From assembly GCA_964059195.1 (NCBI GenBank), contig CAXKWD010000003.1, forward strand, positions 195,820,174-195,884,173: a stretch of DNA of 64,000 nt. The letters are read 5' to 3'. Position 1 is the first letter of the stretch; every line of letters starts with the position of its first letter. The notes below the pieces were generated by a model, which saw only the letters and a program-made list of their open reading frames with translations, was not told the DNA's origin and did no database searches. The translations under genes were made by a program, and so were the position numbers. This document shows, one piece after another, positions 54,623 to 64,000 of this stretch. Source of the DNA: Ectobius pallidus. Lineage: Eukaryota > Arthropoda > Insecta > Blattodea > Ectobiidae.

Positions 54623-55452
54623 TCCCTTTAGGCAGGCCTACAGGCGGAGGTAGATTTCGAAGTGCTTTTGGTTTAATTTATTGTCGCTGCATAGCACTCT
54701 TCTTCTTTAGCCTTGGCATGGCAAACCTGCAGTAAAGAGGAGGAGCCTACAATCAATTGTTTTGACAACAATAATAGGATATAATATTCTGGGAGGCCGT
54801 GCGCAAGATCAGCAATGAATAAAATTAGCAAAGCCGCTAAACAAGACAAAATTATGATATTATAATAATTCTTTCAAGTGTTATTATTTTCAAACATTAA
54901 AATCTCGCGTCATATTAGAGCTATCAAGAAACTATTTATTGATTTGTAGAGTACTCATCAAGAGCTTTTCAACTATACCCCACAAGACGTGGTTTCAAAA
55001 GTTTCGAATTTTCATCCCCCACCCCCACCCCCACCCCCACCCTCACTCGAACCCCCGAATCGTTGGTGTCACTGTGAACTCCATAGGGAGTACTCTAATT
55101 TATTCAAACAAAGTTTCCCTCTATACTTCATAGGGGCCGAGATATACATTTTTAAAAATTTCAATCCCCTCCCCCGACCACCCCCTTGGGCCAATTTTGC
55201 TCATTAACGAACTTGTCCGAACTATTGGGCCTAGAAATAACATATTAAAATTTGGTTCAAATATCTTCAAAATTACGGCCGCTATCGTGTAAAGATATAT
55301 ATATATATATATAAATATCACAAATTTTTTTTTTGAACGGGCGGTGGTTTCGTACTTAGGGGAGCATGAAACGTAAAGATATGAAAGAATTTTTCGAAAA
55401 TCATAAAGTGGTATCCATTGCAATAGGTAGATTTTATTCGAAATCTACCTAA
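54623..55452. mobile_element. Helitron/HINE-like element Q2
   Basis: Matches Q1 from TCCCTTTAGGCAGGCCTACA to CTAA; nothing outside is shared apart from A's. It is 830 bp versus 902 bp, the difference mainly in the (TA)n tract (55299-55312) and an 18-bp block. The 3' hairpin is AGGTAGATTT/AAATCTACCT; the 3' flank is T, the 5' flank A, as for A^T insertion. Confidence 0.65.
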
Positions 55453-55552
55453 TTAGGAGTCATAATGCTTAAAAATATATTCATACCTAAAGATGTATAT
55501 ATACCCAAACGTCAAGAACCACTGCACATCACAATTTGAACATTTTACTAGT

Positions 55553-55752
55553 TGTTCTACAACACTTTTACAATGCATTAAATATAAGAGATCTTACCTC
55601 GGCGCAACCTATGTGAAAATTTGAACTCTTTAAAAAGGAATATTGGGTATTTTTAAAAGTAAATTCAACACATTTCTTAAAAAATATTACAAGCTTGTTT
55701 GTAACTGCAAAATAATATTTCTTATACTTAATGCATTGCAAAAGTGTAGAAC
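55553..55752. mobile_element. small palindromic MITE within N
   Basis: GTTCTACAACACTTTTACAA and TTGCAAAAGTGTAGAAC with TGCATTAA(A/G)TATAAGA blocks form arms of about 38 bp. The middle is AT-rich. No obvious target duplication. Confidence 0.6.
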
Positions 55753-55859
55753 AAAAAGTAAAAATGTCATTTTTTTATTATTCTGTAGTTTTTAAGTTAA
55801 GCGTACCGAAAAAAGTATAATTTTAATATTGGCGAGATAGGCTGTTCCGACTCCCCTTC

Positions 55860-58800
55860 TACTTTTAATTCAAGCTGTCTAAAAACTATTTATGTGTAAC
55901 TGACGTGAAAATGTTTGCACCGATACACCTAACATGCTGTGTAATGTATTCATTATTTTCCATATCTTACTCGAAATTTCATACCTATCTATCATCCTCC
56001 TCCCCAATGAATATTGATCGATCAGAGCTTACATTCAGTTTCTATTGATAGTGGCGGCACCTATAGCGATTTACCAGAGCCTGAATATATCGGACAACAC
56101 GGCAGGCCATGACGTGGCGAGGTTTATTAGTGCTTTGTTTTTATGCCGATAGATATCGCGTTTCAGTGTTCATGGATCCCTATGACGCCTGCTCGTACAC
56201 AGATAATATGGGGCTCAGCCCTAATGGAAACAAATGAAAAACACACCACAGTCATGTAGAGCTCTATTAGTAGCCATGTTAAAATACAGAATCATTAGCA
56301 TCTGTCTGCTTAAAGCTTTAGTCGCTGTGATAACAAGATTAGGTCAGGTTTAGCAGGTTCCAAAACTGTGTGAGGAAATTATGTTTATTGACCAATGGAG
56401 GAAAATCAGACCTGATACAGTTACACAACTTGAACAACACAATTCCCAGATCACACTCTGAAACGTTGTAAGGAGGCGAAGCTGGGACGGGTTGAGTAAC
56501 TTCCTCCTCTCTGTCCGCAAAGCAACAATGCGCAGTAATCATTCTATAATAATAAACCTAGAGCTCCTTCAGAATAGCGTAACCAGCTAACAGTGAGGTA
56601 TGCTCCGCCATTAGTGTCCGTGCCCCTCCGAGCCGCGGAAAACAAAAGAGGAACTTCTGGCGCAGTGGTAAAATTTCCCTTCGCAGAAGAAATTCAAAAT
56701 GGGACCCACTAAACCCCGCGCTATTCAGTATATTGCTGCTAAACTAATATAACTGTTCCTAACCTAACATAACCTGTCACTGACCTAGAATTTACCTTTC
56801 ATTACTTACCTTATTGCAGAAGCTTCTTTACCTTTCCACACCTTTCACAAAACATCATTACACTAAGAAGTCCAATGGTTTAGTTTGTAATAATTTCTTA
56901 AGGTGACTCCAACTAATACTGATTTTATTAGTCATCCTGTATTTACCACCGTATTATGGATGTGTTATTTCGTATTACGCGGCGTTCAACTGCAGACTTC
57001 AATCGGCGTGCAGTCATGTTTGTCATATTGGCGACATTGTAGGCTTGGTCCCACTCGGTACGGCCCGGCTGAGACGGCGGTCACGTTATTCTGAAGTTTA
57101 GCGAAAAAGTAGAACTGAATAAAATACACTAAAAATTTAAATTTAACATAAACATAATCTGAAGCAAAGTTACATTTGTAGTTACTGTGTAATAACATAC
57201 GATTACTAATAATTGGGGTACAACGCTTAAGTTGGTAACTATAGCCTATACAGTTTTTATGAGTTCTTAATGCCGAATGAATTTCATTACGAAGATGTTT
57301 GTTTTCCTTTGAGTTGTCACAGAACTCAGAACACTACTATATTTCTAATTGTATTTCGATTTAATTTTCACCATCAAAGTGCTTACTTTCATTTTAGTAT
57401 TCTAAGCACACACACGCTCGACATTTAACCTGTACTGGGAGATATAACACGTTCTACATTCCTAGAATTGTTTTCATAAGATATCTCTTTGGGTGTGAAG
57501 CGCTGAACTATTGTGCCCAAAACACATAACATTTACTGAAGCAAATCCTGCACAGTAGTACCAACTTAAGTATTACTGAAGCTCTTGTACCTGAAGGCAT
57601 CATGCATCAATTAGGCTTGTGGATGCAGTTTGTAATATGAAGCGTTGTGGTATGAGTTTTGAAGCAACTGAACTGAATTAATGAATGCCATTACTATAAA
57701 AATAAACCATTATTTGTTGAAACCTCAAATGACAGGGATTCTATTTGATTTGTAAAAACCGGGACAAATATGTATCCCGATCGAATCCGTTGCGAATCTG
57801 AATCCCGAATCTGAATTGTCCTGTCCCAATCGGGACGTCTGGCCACTAGTGACCCGCCCCATTCCATCACCTGTCTCAATCTCATCGTATTGTTTGCAAG
57901 CCAAAACTTTGGCCAACCGGGTGCTAGAATATTATATTCTTCAAATAACTGAGGACCGTTTTGACAAAACTCTACATGTACCAAAACATAAATTGTTCAG
58001 GAGAAGGTTAGTTTTCATTAACATATAGAAGATAGAAACCTTGCATATTGAGGCTGCAACATGAATTGGTTGTGTTTACTTTTCTTATGTTCTTTTTTCA
58101 CCATCTTAAAGATCTCATTTCGAAGCATCTAAAACAATTAAAAAAGAATTTGGCAAAAAAAAGAAGCTCATTGAAGTTGAAGCGGGTCACCTCTATGATT
58201 GGGTTACCACTTTTTATATCAGCTCCTACCTTGTCTAGAAGATTTACAGGAACCGGCCTCGACTGCTCAGCGTATGCACCAGGGGTTCTTCTTATCTACA
58301 GGTGTTGGTTGGGTAAATTGATTACTTAAGGGTTCTTAATACTATGCTTGTTCAATGATGACCCCAAAGTTGACTGGTAAGAGTATTATTTATTTATACC
58401 AAAAATCACTCAAGTCCGTTGCAGAATTATGGAGATGAAGTGTGAATTTCAGGGGGGATAGAATAATCTAGCCTCAATATAGATTGTTTTTATATGACGT
58501 TCGTGTCCTCTGCTTAATACTTGAGAATGTCTATAAAATCCGTCGACCACTGGTACTTACATGTGTTCACTGACTCTACAAATTGGTATAGGCTATACTG
58601 CAGCCTTACCGCAAGTTCCTACGTAGTCAAAGATAATACTTGGAAAAATACTAATAGTGACGGGGATCAATCCCAGATCACTTGATATCTTATTAGAATA
58701 TAGGAGAAGCCCTTCGCTTCCCTATATAAATATTAATCAGAAAATAGGACCCCACGATAACCGTGTGGTCCGGCAGAAATATCGAAGTACTCCCGTAGTC

Positions 58801-59445
58801 TGTGACGACTTGCCAGGAAGTGTCGTTACAAAAGCTTTCATCATTCTATCCAGCCATCATTCCCCACTTTTCATACACAACGAATAAAAACTTATGTTAC
58901 TACATTTTACAGCATTTTCAGTTGTCAGATTGTTTTTCATTGGATATTGAGTTCCACGCGTCTAACGCTACAGCAGTGAAGCTGCTTGGAGCTCGGTTTT
59001 CCTACTCTTCTCCGTACAGCTCGTCAATTCTGCTTACAGCTATACAAAGTTAGTTTCCCCGTAATCTTTCGTGGAACTCAGCTATTCAGTGCGTATTACA
59101 CTCTTTCATACATTTTTAGTTCAATAGGGCCCTGCTTTTAGTAACAAAAGCTGTCTGCAGTTCCCTGTGGTGAATGAATACAGAAAGTGGATTTTGCTTG
59201 CAAAATACATGGAATTCTGTCTGAGACATTTAGTATTTTAAAGTTTAAGATTTTATTTCCATTCCCAGCTACTATTAACTTTAAAATATTTTATACTTGT
59301 AACCTTTTTAATATAGTATTTCAGACATGTGATATTTGTAATCTGACTATTGTTTTTAATTAATGTAATTTACTTTGAATAATGTTTAAATTGATTTAGC
59401 ACGTCATGATACTGGTGTTTATCTGGTTACCAGGATCGTGACCTT
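55860..59445. other. long stretch without recognisable genes
   Basis: Contains scattered 60-95-codon frames (56339-56542 minus, 57694-57984 minus, 58048-58329 plus, 58802-59053 plus) without known domains, codon-like bias or splice logic that I can support. CCTAACCTAAC-like telomere-style sequence at 56758-56775 is a single short tract. No terminal repeats, SINE heads or RT motifs were seen. This is the least repetitive-looking part of the window. Confidence 0.5.
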
Positions 59446-59449
59446 ATCA

Positions 59450-59845
59450 AAGTGTTTACTTTTAAAAGGGTCTAAATGCCAAAGTCATGAATGTGAAGAA
59501 AACAAGATGTACTGTCCGTGCATTTAGACGAGAGCACTGTAAACACAATGCGAGTTGAATCAGTCTCACGTGATCCATACTAGCGACACATTCCCCTTCC
59601 GTCCCGCCCTATCTCTGCTGCGCATGCAAGTGCTCACGTCTAAATGCACAGGCTGTAGACCACAGAAAAACGTGGCGGAGATAGCCCCAGCGCTATATCT
59701 TGGAATTTACTGCTACTAACGTGGCTGTCCCTGGACCTTGGACCTTTCTGATATGCATTGGTGTGGGTACGTAGATCCAGTTAAAATTATCAGCCGAAAA
59801 ATAATGATTTTGTCACTGAGATCCTTTTAAAAGTAAACGCTTCAA
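59450..59845. mobile_element. inverted-repeat element with nested smaller one
   Basis: Outer arms AAGTGTTTACTTTTAAAAGG (59450) and CCTTTTAAAAGTAAACGCTT (59823-59842) are inverted with one mismatch. Inside, GTGCATTTAGACGAGAGCAC (59518-59537) and GTGCTCACGTCTAAATGCAC (59630-59649) are a second inverted pair about 130 bp apart, probably a later MITE or a multi-part terminal repeat. No coding capacity. Confidence 0.65.
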
Positions 59846-59849
59846 TTTT

Positions 59850-60840
59850 CAATGTTTAAATATGCCGTATTCATTCTCATAAAAATGCATGATTTGCGTG
59901 GATGCAATTCTAAAACAATATTTCTAGCTTTCGTTGAACTTGCTTGTGAAACTTCAAAACATGTGGGTAACCATCTCAATTCAAGCGACAGCCTTCGTAA
60001 GATTGGTCATTGGAAGTAAATTAATAAATATACATTAATAACGGCATGACAGTAGATATAGGCCTACGCATTAATTTTGAAAGATTTAATATTTAGTTGA
60101 AGTAAAAGAATCTTGTACTGAGTCAATAACAAAAATATTATATGTAACAGATATGGTACGTGAAACCTTTAGCGGACTCATTCAAATTATGAACTAGGTA
60201 ATAAACATTAAGACTCGTCCACCAAAGATTAGTTTCATGTCTTGTGCATTGCTGGATTTTATTTGTTTTGGGTATAGCTTAATCTAATTCTCAAACTTCA
60301 TTTAAGTATAGAAATTGGTTTGGTTTGTTTGACTGAATAACTTCTTGAAGAACTCCGGAAGTCGAATTAGAAATGTGCAGGCACCTGAAGACGTCGTTGG
60401 AAGATGGTATCTAGCCGGGAAGGAAGGAAACCCACCAATAATTAAGACTGTACGGAAATCTGAGTAACACCCTTTATATTTCCAAAGACAAGAACAACAA
60501 TTTGACTGAAGAATATTCTGTGAGAATAAAAAGTCAATAACAAATCTCAAATCTCTTGCGCAGGCGCAGTATAACGGAATTTATAGCAAACAAATGCCAC
60601 ACGAGAATAAATTACTGTATCTTCACAAACATACTGCCCAAGTCCTGTTTATTCGTGTTCTCCCGTCTAATTTTTCTCCTTCAGATTCCACAACATAAAG
60701 GAACATAATATTTTTGAAAAAAAAAAACCGATGGACCCCGTAACGGAATTTCAGCACCAAATAACGAGCTAATAACATAGAACCTAATTTCAACAGGCAT
60801 AATTACGTGTGTAAGCTATGTTAAGAGTTTAAGGGCATAG
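59850..60840. other. no gene or element recognised
   Basis: AT-rich; an 82-codon minus frame at 60302-60550 has no recognisable domain. Confidence 0.45.
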
Positions 60841-60843
60841 ACT

Positions 60844-61515
60844 TCTAGCAGGTACCCGCAGCTCACCCGCGTTAATTCATTCAGAAATTATAAATTAAGA
60901 GCAATATAATTGAAACATTATATTTATTAACACTTATGCGCTAATCATTCAAAAACTAAACGATTAATAATTATAATGAAATCAGCTAAAAATCCAGCTA
61001 TGCAGTCCATTCCACGATTAGAAAGCACATCTTGGAAAAACGACCTCAGATTCTAGTTCACTTGGCCAGAAAACCCCTGCATAGTGAGTTCCGTCCAAAT
61101 CGATCAATGATTGCTCATTTAGGCATATCTTCATTATCCCTCCTCTGTCTATGTTGAAAATTTCAGATGTCTGGGTGCCTTGACAATATATACCAAATGA
61201 ATCGACCACGGTGGGCTTACAAAACAGAAGCGTCGATAATTCCATGTGATATATTGAAAAACTCGTGATGCTTTTTCTTTTACGAGTTACGACATAAAGG
61301 GCAAAGTCACCTGTAATTGATTTGACATTTGAAATGTATTACCGAAAACTGATGCTTCGATAGCACTAAAATCGCGTTTTCTGTCAGTTTTACACTCATA
61401 ATTTGCGAGCGAAAGCGAAAATGAAAAATAAGGCTTCCAGTTGCATTCGGCCAACCTTCAGTCCATCTATGTATAAAATTTCAGTGGGCATCGCGCACAG
61501 GCAGACAAACACTTC
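60844..61515 (+). repeat. CTAGC-family repeat, copy at 60.8 kb
   Basis: Starts CTAGCAGGTACCCGCAGCTC and matches 26481-27246 to CAGACAAACACTTCCTCCTC, then runs into (TTA)n. Lacks the GC-rich 70-bp block of that copy. Confidence 0.7.
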
Positions 61516-61521
61516 CTCCTC

Positions 61522-61568
<47 letters not shown>

Positions 61569-61570
61569 GT
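61516..61570. repeat. (TTA)n microsatellite
   Basis: About 17 TTA units directly after the CTAGC-family repeat, so it may have grown from that element's end. Confidence 0.9.
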
Positions 61571-61589
61571 TATTGTTACGTCATGTAAT

Positions 61590-62660
61590 ACCTTTTCTCT
61601 TGCTTGCCTTGAATTTAGTTCAGATGGCTTTGATTTTTCATTTGTCATTTATATGCTTACAGTTCAATCCATTCAATGTATGTCTTGACAATTGTTATTT
61701 TAATCTCAACTCCAAAATGATTTGTTTATTTTTTAAATAACTACTAATTTATCAATTCTGTTTTATTTTATTTATTATATATTTAGTATAGTGTATTTTA
61801 ATGTATTGATTAATTAATCTAATCTTTAAGTCAAGCTATTATCATTGGGTTAGCGATTTTTATTGTTTCAACCTTCAGTTGTTTCTATTATTATTCTCTT
61901 CACTACTTCTTCTTCAAAAAATGGACAACGATTTGGTTGTTCCATTCTCATTCTCAAGGGCAATGTGCTCTATTCTACAAATCGTTTAGCACATCATACA
62001 GTGTTAAATTCGAGCGAAAAGCCTTTTCAACTTCATTTTGTGTTGGATTAAGAGATCCAATTATCTTACATCGTATTCAACATAATTTTCATCACAAGGA
62101 TTCATCTACAACGTCGCTAAAAGTGCTTCGTTCTATCTCTGGACATTGTACCATCAAAAGGAGATATCAATCATTCAATTTCTGTGAGTAATATAATTCA
62201 CAAACCAAGGTACGTTTTTCCAAGGACTACGATTAGTCTTTTAATTCGATGAGATTATTAGTCATAAATGGATTTTATGCAACTGTGAATTGAAAAATAA
62301 ATACAGACATTTATACTTGGAAAATAAACTGTTAATAGCTTATTTGTACGATCTTGCTTTGAGCTAGTGCTGTGAATAGCTTTAAATTCAGCAGCCAATA
62401 CAACCTTTCAGCTTTTGAAATAACAATCTCTACAAGCTATATTTTATTACGTCATCAAATGGTCCTCCGAATAATACAGTCTACCAGTGCATCTATATGT
62501 GTACCTGGATACAACTAGAACTGCAGGATTCAAGAAGTGCATTTAATTCCAAACTTCAAGCTTATGTTAATCAAGCAACGTCATCGCCCAAGTGTGCATA
62601 ATTCTTGTATATCAATTTACCCATTTGAAGATTGGAAATGCAATCCAATTCTTCTCATAT
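61590..62660. other. no gene recognised
   Basis: AT-rich; frames at 61863-62051 and 61937-62191 overlap in different phases without a known domain. Confidence 0.45.
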
Positions 62661-62664
62661 CTCT

Positions 62665-62755
62665 ACCCCCCGCATGTTATCGCCGGGAATCGAACCCACA
62701 AATAATTTTCAATACGGTCCACTATCAGAGGAAGGGTCGCCTGGCGGTAACAATT
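62665..62755 (-). ncRNA. tRNA-like SINE head remnant
   Basis: Minus strand GTGGGTTCGATTCCCGGCGA is a clean box B. The presumed box A (CTCTGATAGTGGACCGTA) is weak. It is bordered by the (TTA)n tract at its 5' side, so no end is firm. Confidence 0.4.
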
Positions 62756-62808
62756 ATTATTATTATTATTAATTATTATTATTATCATTATTATTCTTAT
62801 TCTTATTC

Positions 62809-62843
<35 letters not shown>

Positions 62844-62858
62844 GTTATTGTTATTATT
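62756..62858. repeat. (TTA)n/(TTC)-type microsatellite
   Basis: TTA repeats with TTCTTA and TTGTTA variants. The Ile/Tyr-rich frames on both strands come from this tract. Confidence 0.9.
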
Positions 62859-62859
62859 A

Positions 62860-63400
62860 TGTCTCGTCCGTACATTAAGGTTCGTAATCCATTGCTCGTG
62901 CTCTTAAAAAAGGGTGCGTTTTCAGTACATAGATTGCAAAGCAGTTTAGCCTCTAAACCTATCTAATGTTTAGAGTCAATCTGCTTACACACCTCTTACA
63001 CTACACTTCATAAAGTATACAGTGATGTATATTATTTGGAGTTCAAACTATATTATCATGGGATTTGTTGGGAGTTTACAGAGCAAATCAACAAGTTTGA
63101 ATGTATAAAACCCACCTAATACCACTAGAGTTATTGATGGATATTACGAAATCCCCAGCAACATGGTTAGGATTTACCTGGCGGAGTTCTCAATTTCGAG
63201 CACCGTTTCATGAACGATCTGATAAATATGTAGGTATTGAAAAAAAGCTGTGATAAAGGAAGATATTCACCATCAACATCCCCTACGGATGTACATAAGG
63301 GCACAATAGGTATACACACATCACACATGGTTACCAAAATTTGGTTTGACCGGAGGTTTAGGCTTAATTGCTTGGCACTCCGGGGGTAAGGGTGGGCACA
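62860..63400. other. no gene or element recognised
   Basis: Ordinary sequence. Confidence 0.4.
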
Positions 63401-63545
63401 AAAAAAATCTACTTTTCACTCAGAATTGCCTGAATTTTCAGGATAAATTCAATGTGATCATGTATTCAAAAAAATCTACTTTTCACTCAGAATTGCCTGA
63501 ATTTTCAGGATAAATTCAATGTGATCATGTATTCAAAAAAAAAAA
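63401..63545. repeat. exact 67-bp tandem duplication
   Basis: The unit AAAAAAATCTACTTTTCACT...CATGTATTC occurs twice with no difference I can see, then a poly-A run. Contains CTGAATTTTCAG, a perfect 12-bp palindrome. Confidence 0.9.
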
Positions 63546-64000
63546 AAGTTACAGTTTACAGCAATCTTAGATAAGGAAAATGTGTTCAAATGTGTGTCCC
63601 ATTTTTAATTTAAATTTAAATGTAGCAATAATAATAGTAATATTTATTGTTGAATGCAACAGGTTACAATGTTGCTTGTTGATTTTGCCTTTGGGCATTT
63701 TATAAACACGCAACGATCATTACATTATTCTAAATTTTTATGTAATTATAAGTTTGCTCATATTGTTTGATAAATGTGTGTCTTTTCTTTGCAGAATTTA
63801 TATTAAACTTCATTCATAGACCTATTTTCAGTTCTCACTCCGTCTGCGGATAGTTAATTCCTATCACTTTTAATTAAAAACACCATATGTAAAGGTAGAC
63901 AATCAAGGAGCATTCACAAGGTACCAAATATAGGTACATTGGAAATGGAAATTAGGTTGGAATGGACTGTAAGTTTCTGAAACCCTTGCCTTTGCCTATA
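63546..64000. other. no gene or element recognised
   Basis: AT-rich window end. Confidence 0.4.

Larger units (their letters stand above)
53060..55858. mobile_element. TIR unit N (2.8 kb), host of three insertions
   Basis: Left AAGGGGAGCCCGGACATCCT and right AGGCTGTTCCGACTCCCCTT are inverted, with CTATCTCGCCAAT(G/A)TT and a (C)GGTACG block further in, about 60 bp in all. Inside are a 5'-truncated LINE (53131-53794), Q2 (54623-55452) and a palindrome (55553-55752), leaving about 1.1 kb of its own AT-rich DNA. No target duplication or transposase was identified. Confidence 0.65.

Noticed and set aside
56758..56776. CCTAACCTAACATAACC, like the insect telomere repeat TTAGG
   Set aside because: Only two imperfect units; too short to be an interstitial telomere.
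62537..62878. 113-codon frame ending in a Tyr/Ser run, and the Ile-rich frame opposite
   Set aside because: They read through the (TTA)n microsatellite; the non-repeat part has no domain.

Overview
This is eukaryotic, AT-rich, non-coding DNA from an insect. The best guess is a cockroach or termite (Blattodea), because several LINE and tRNA-SINE families look like ones I know from those genomes; that is recognition from memory, not a search. I found no convincing host gene exon. Nearly every open reading frame that makes sense is a decayed piece of a transposable element, so the window reads as an intergenic or intronic graveyard of nested elements.

Layout. 0-3 kb: mariner scrap, then a LINE (family A, +) split by a second, Jockey-like LINE (-). 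3-9.3 kb: two loci of ~315-bp tandem repeats built on a tRNA-like sequence, each ending in an inversion, plus a long tRNA-SINE (-), a 470-bp TA-flanked MITE and a decayed Tc1/mariner-superfamily transposase (-). 9.9-15.1 kb: a truncated copy of TIR element X, then two head-to-tail ~2-kb TIR elements (Y1, Y2) sharing the same captured LINE tail and tRNA-like piece. 16-22 kb: a SINE with 17-bp target duplication, a deleted hAT with exact 8-bp target duplication, an inverted-repeat element (Z) interrupted by a palindromic MITE, a full copy of X, and a small hAT-like MITE. 23-28.4 kb: a Helitron/HINE-like element (Q1) inside another repeat (P), a LINE tail, CTAGC-family repeats, and a 42-bp minisatellite. 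29-38 kb: TIR element, SINE, MITE S1, LINE family A (-) interrupted by a Tc1/mariner fragment, another LINE (-), two snap-back elements made of inverted mariner-type 3' ends, and a SINE with exact 16-bp target duplication. 40-51 kb: hAT-like element V with an identifiable first transposase exon, an inverted second copy of P, a tandem pair of ~840-bp CTAGC-family repeats, a third snap-back mariner split by MITE S2, a LINE A tail, and a 2.4-kb hAT-like element (T) with exact 8-bp target duplication and subterminal arrays of a CAAGACC-type motif. 51-56 kb: Jockey-like LINE (-) split by another LINE tail, and a 2.8-kb TIR unit (N) holding a 5'-truncated LINE, Q2 and a small palindrome. 56-64 kb: mostly featureless, with a nested inverted repeat, a CTAGC-family repeat, (TTA)n tracts and an exact 67-bp duplication.

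No operon or pathway is present. The biology here is transposon life history: order of insertion, birth of MITEs by inverted duplication of transposase 3' ends, and self-amplifying tRNA-like repeats. The strongest novelty candidates are the three snap-back mariner-type elements, the tRNA-like tandem satellite with terminal inversions, the Q (HINE-like) pair with a paralogous empty site, and hAT element T with its repeat arrays.
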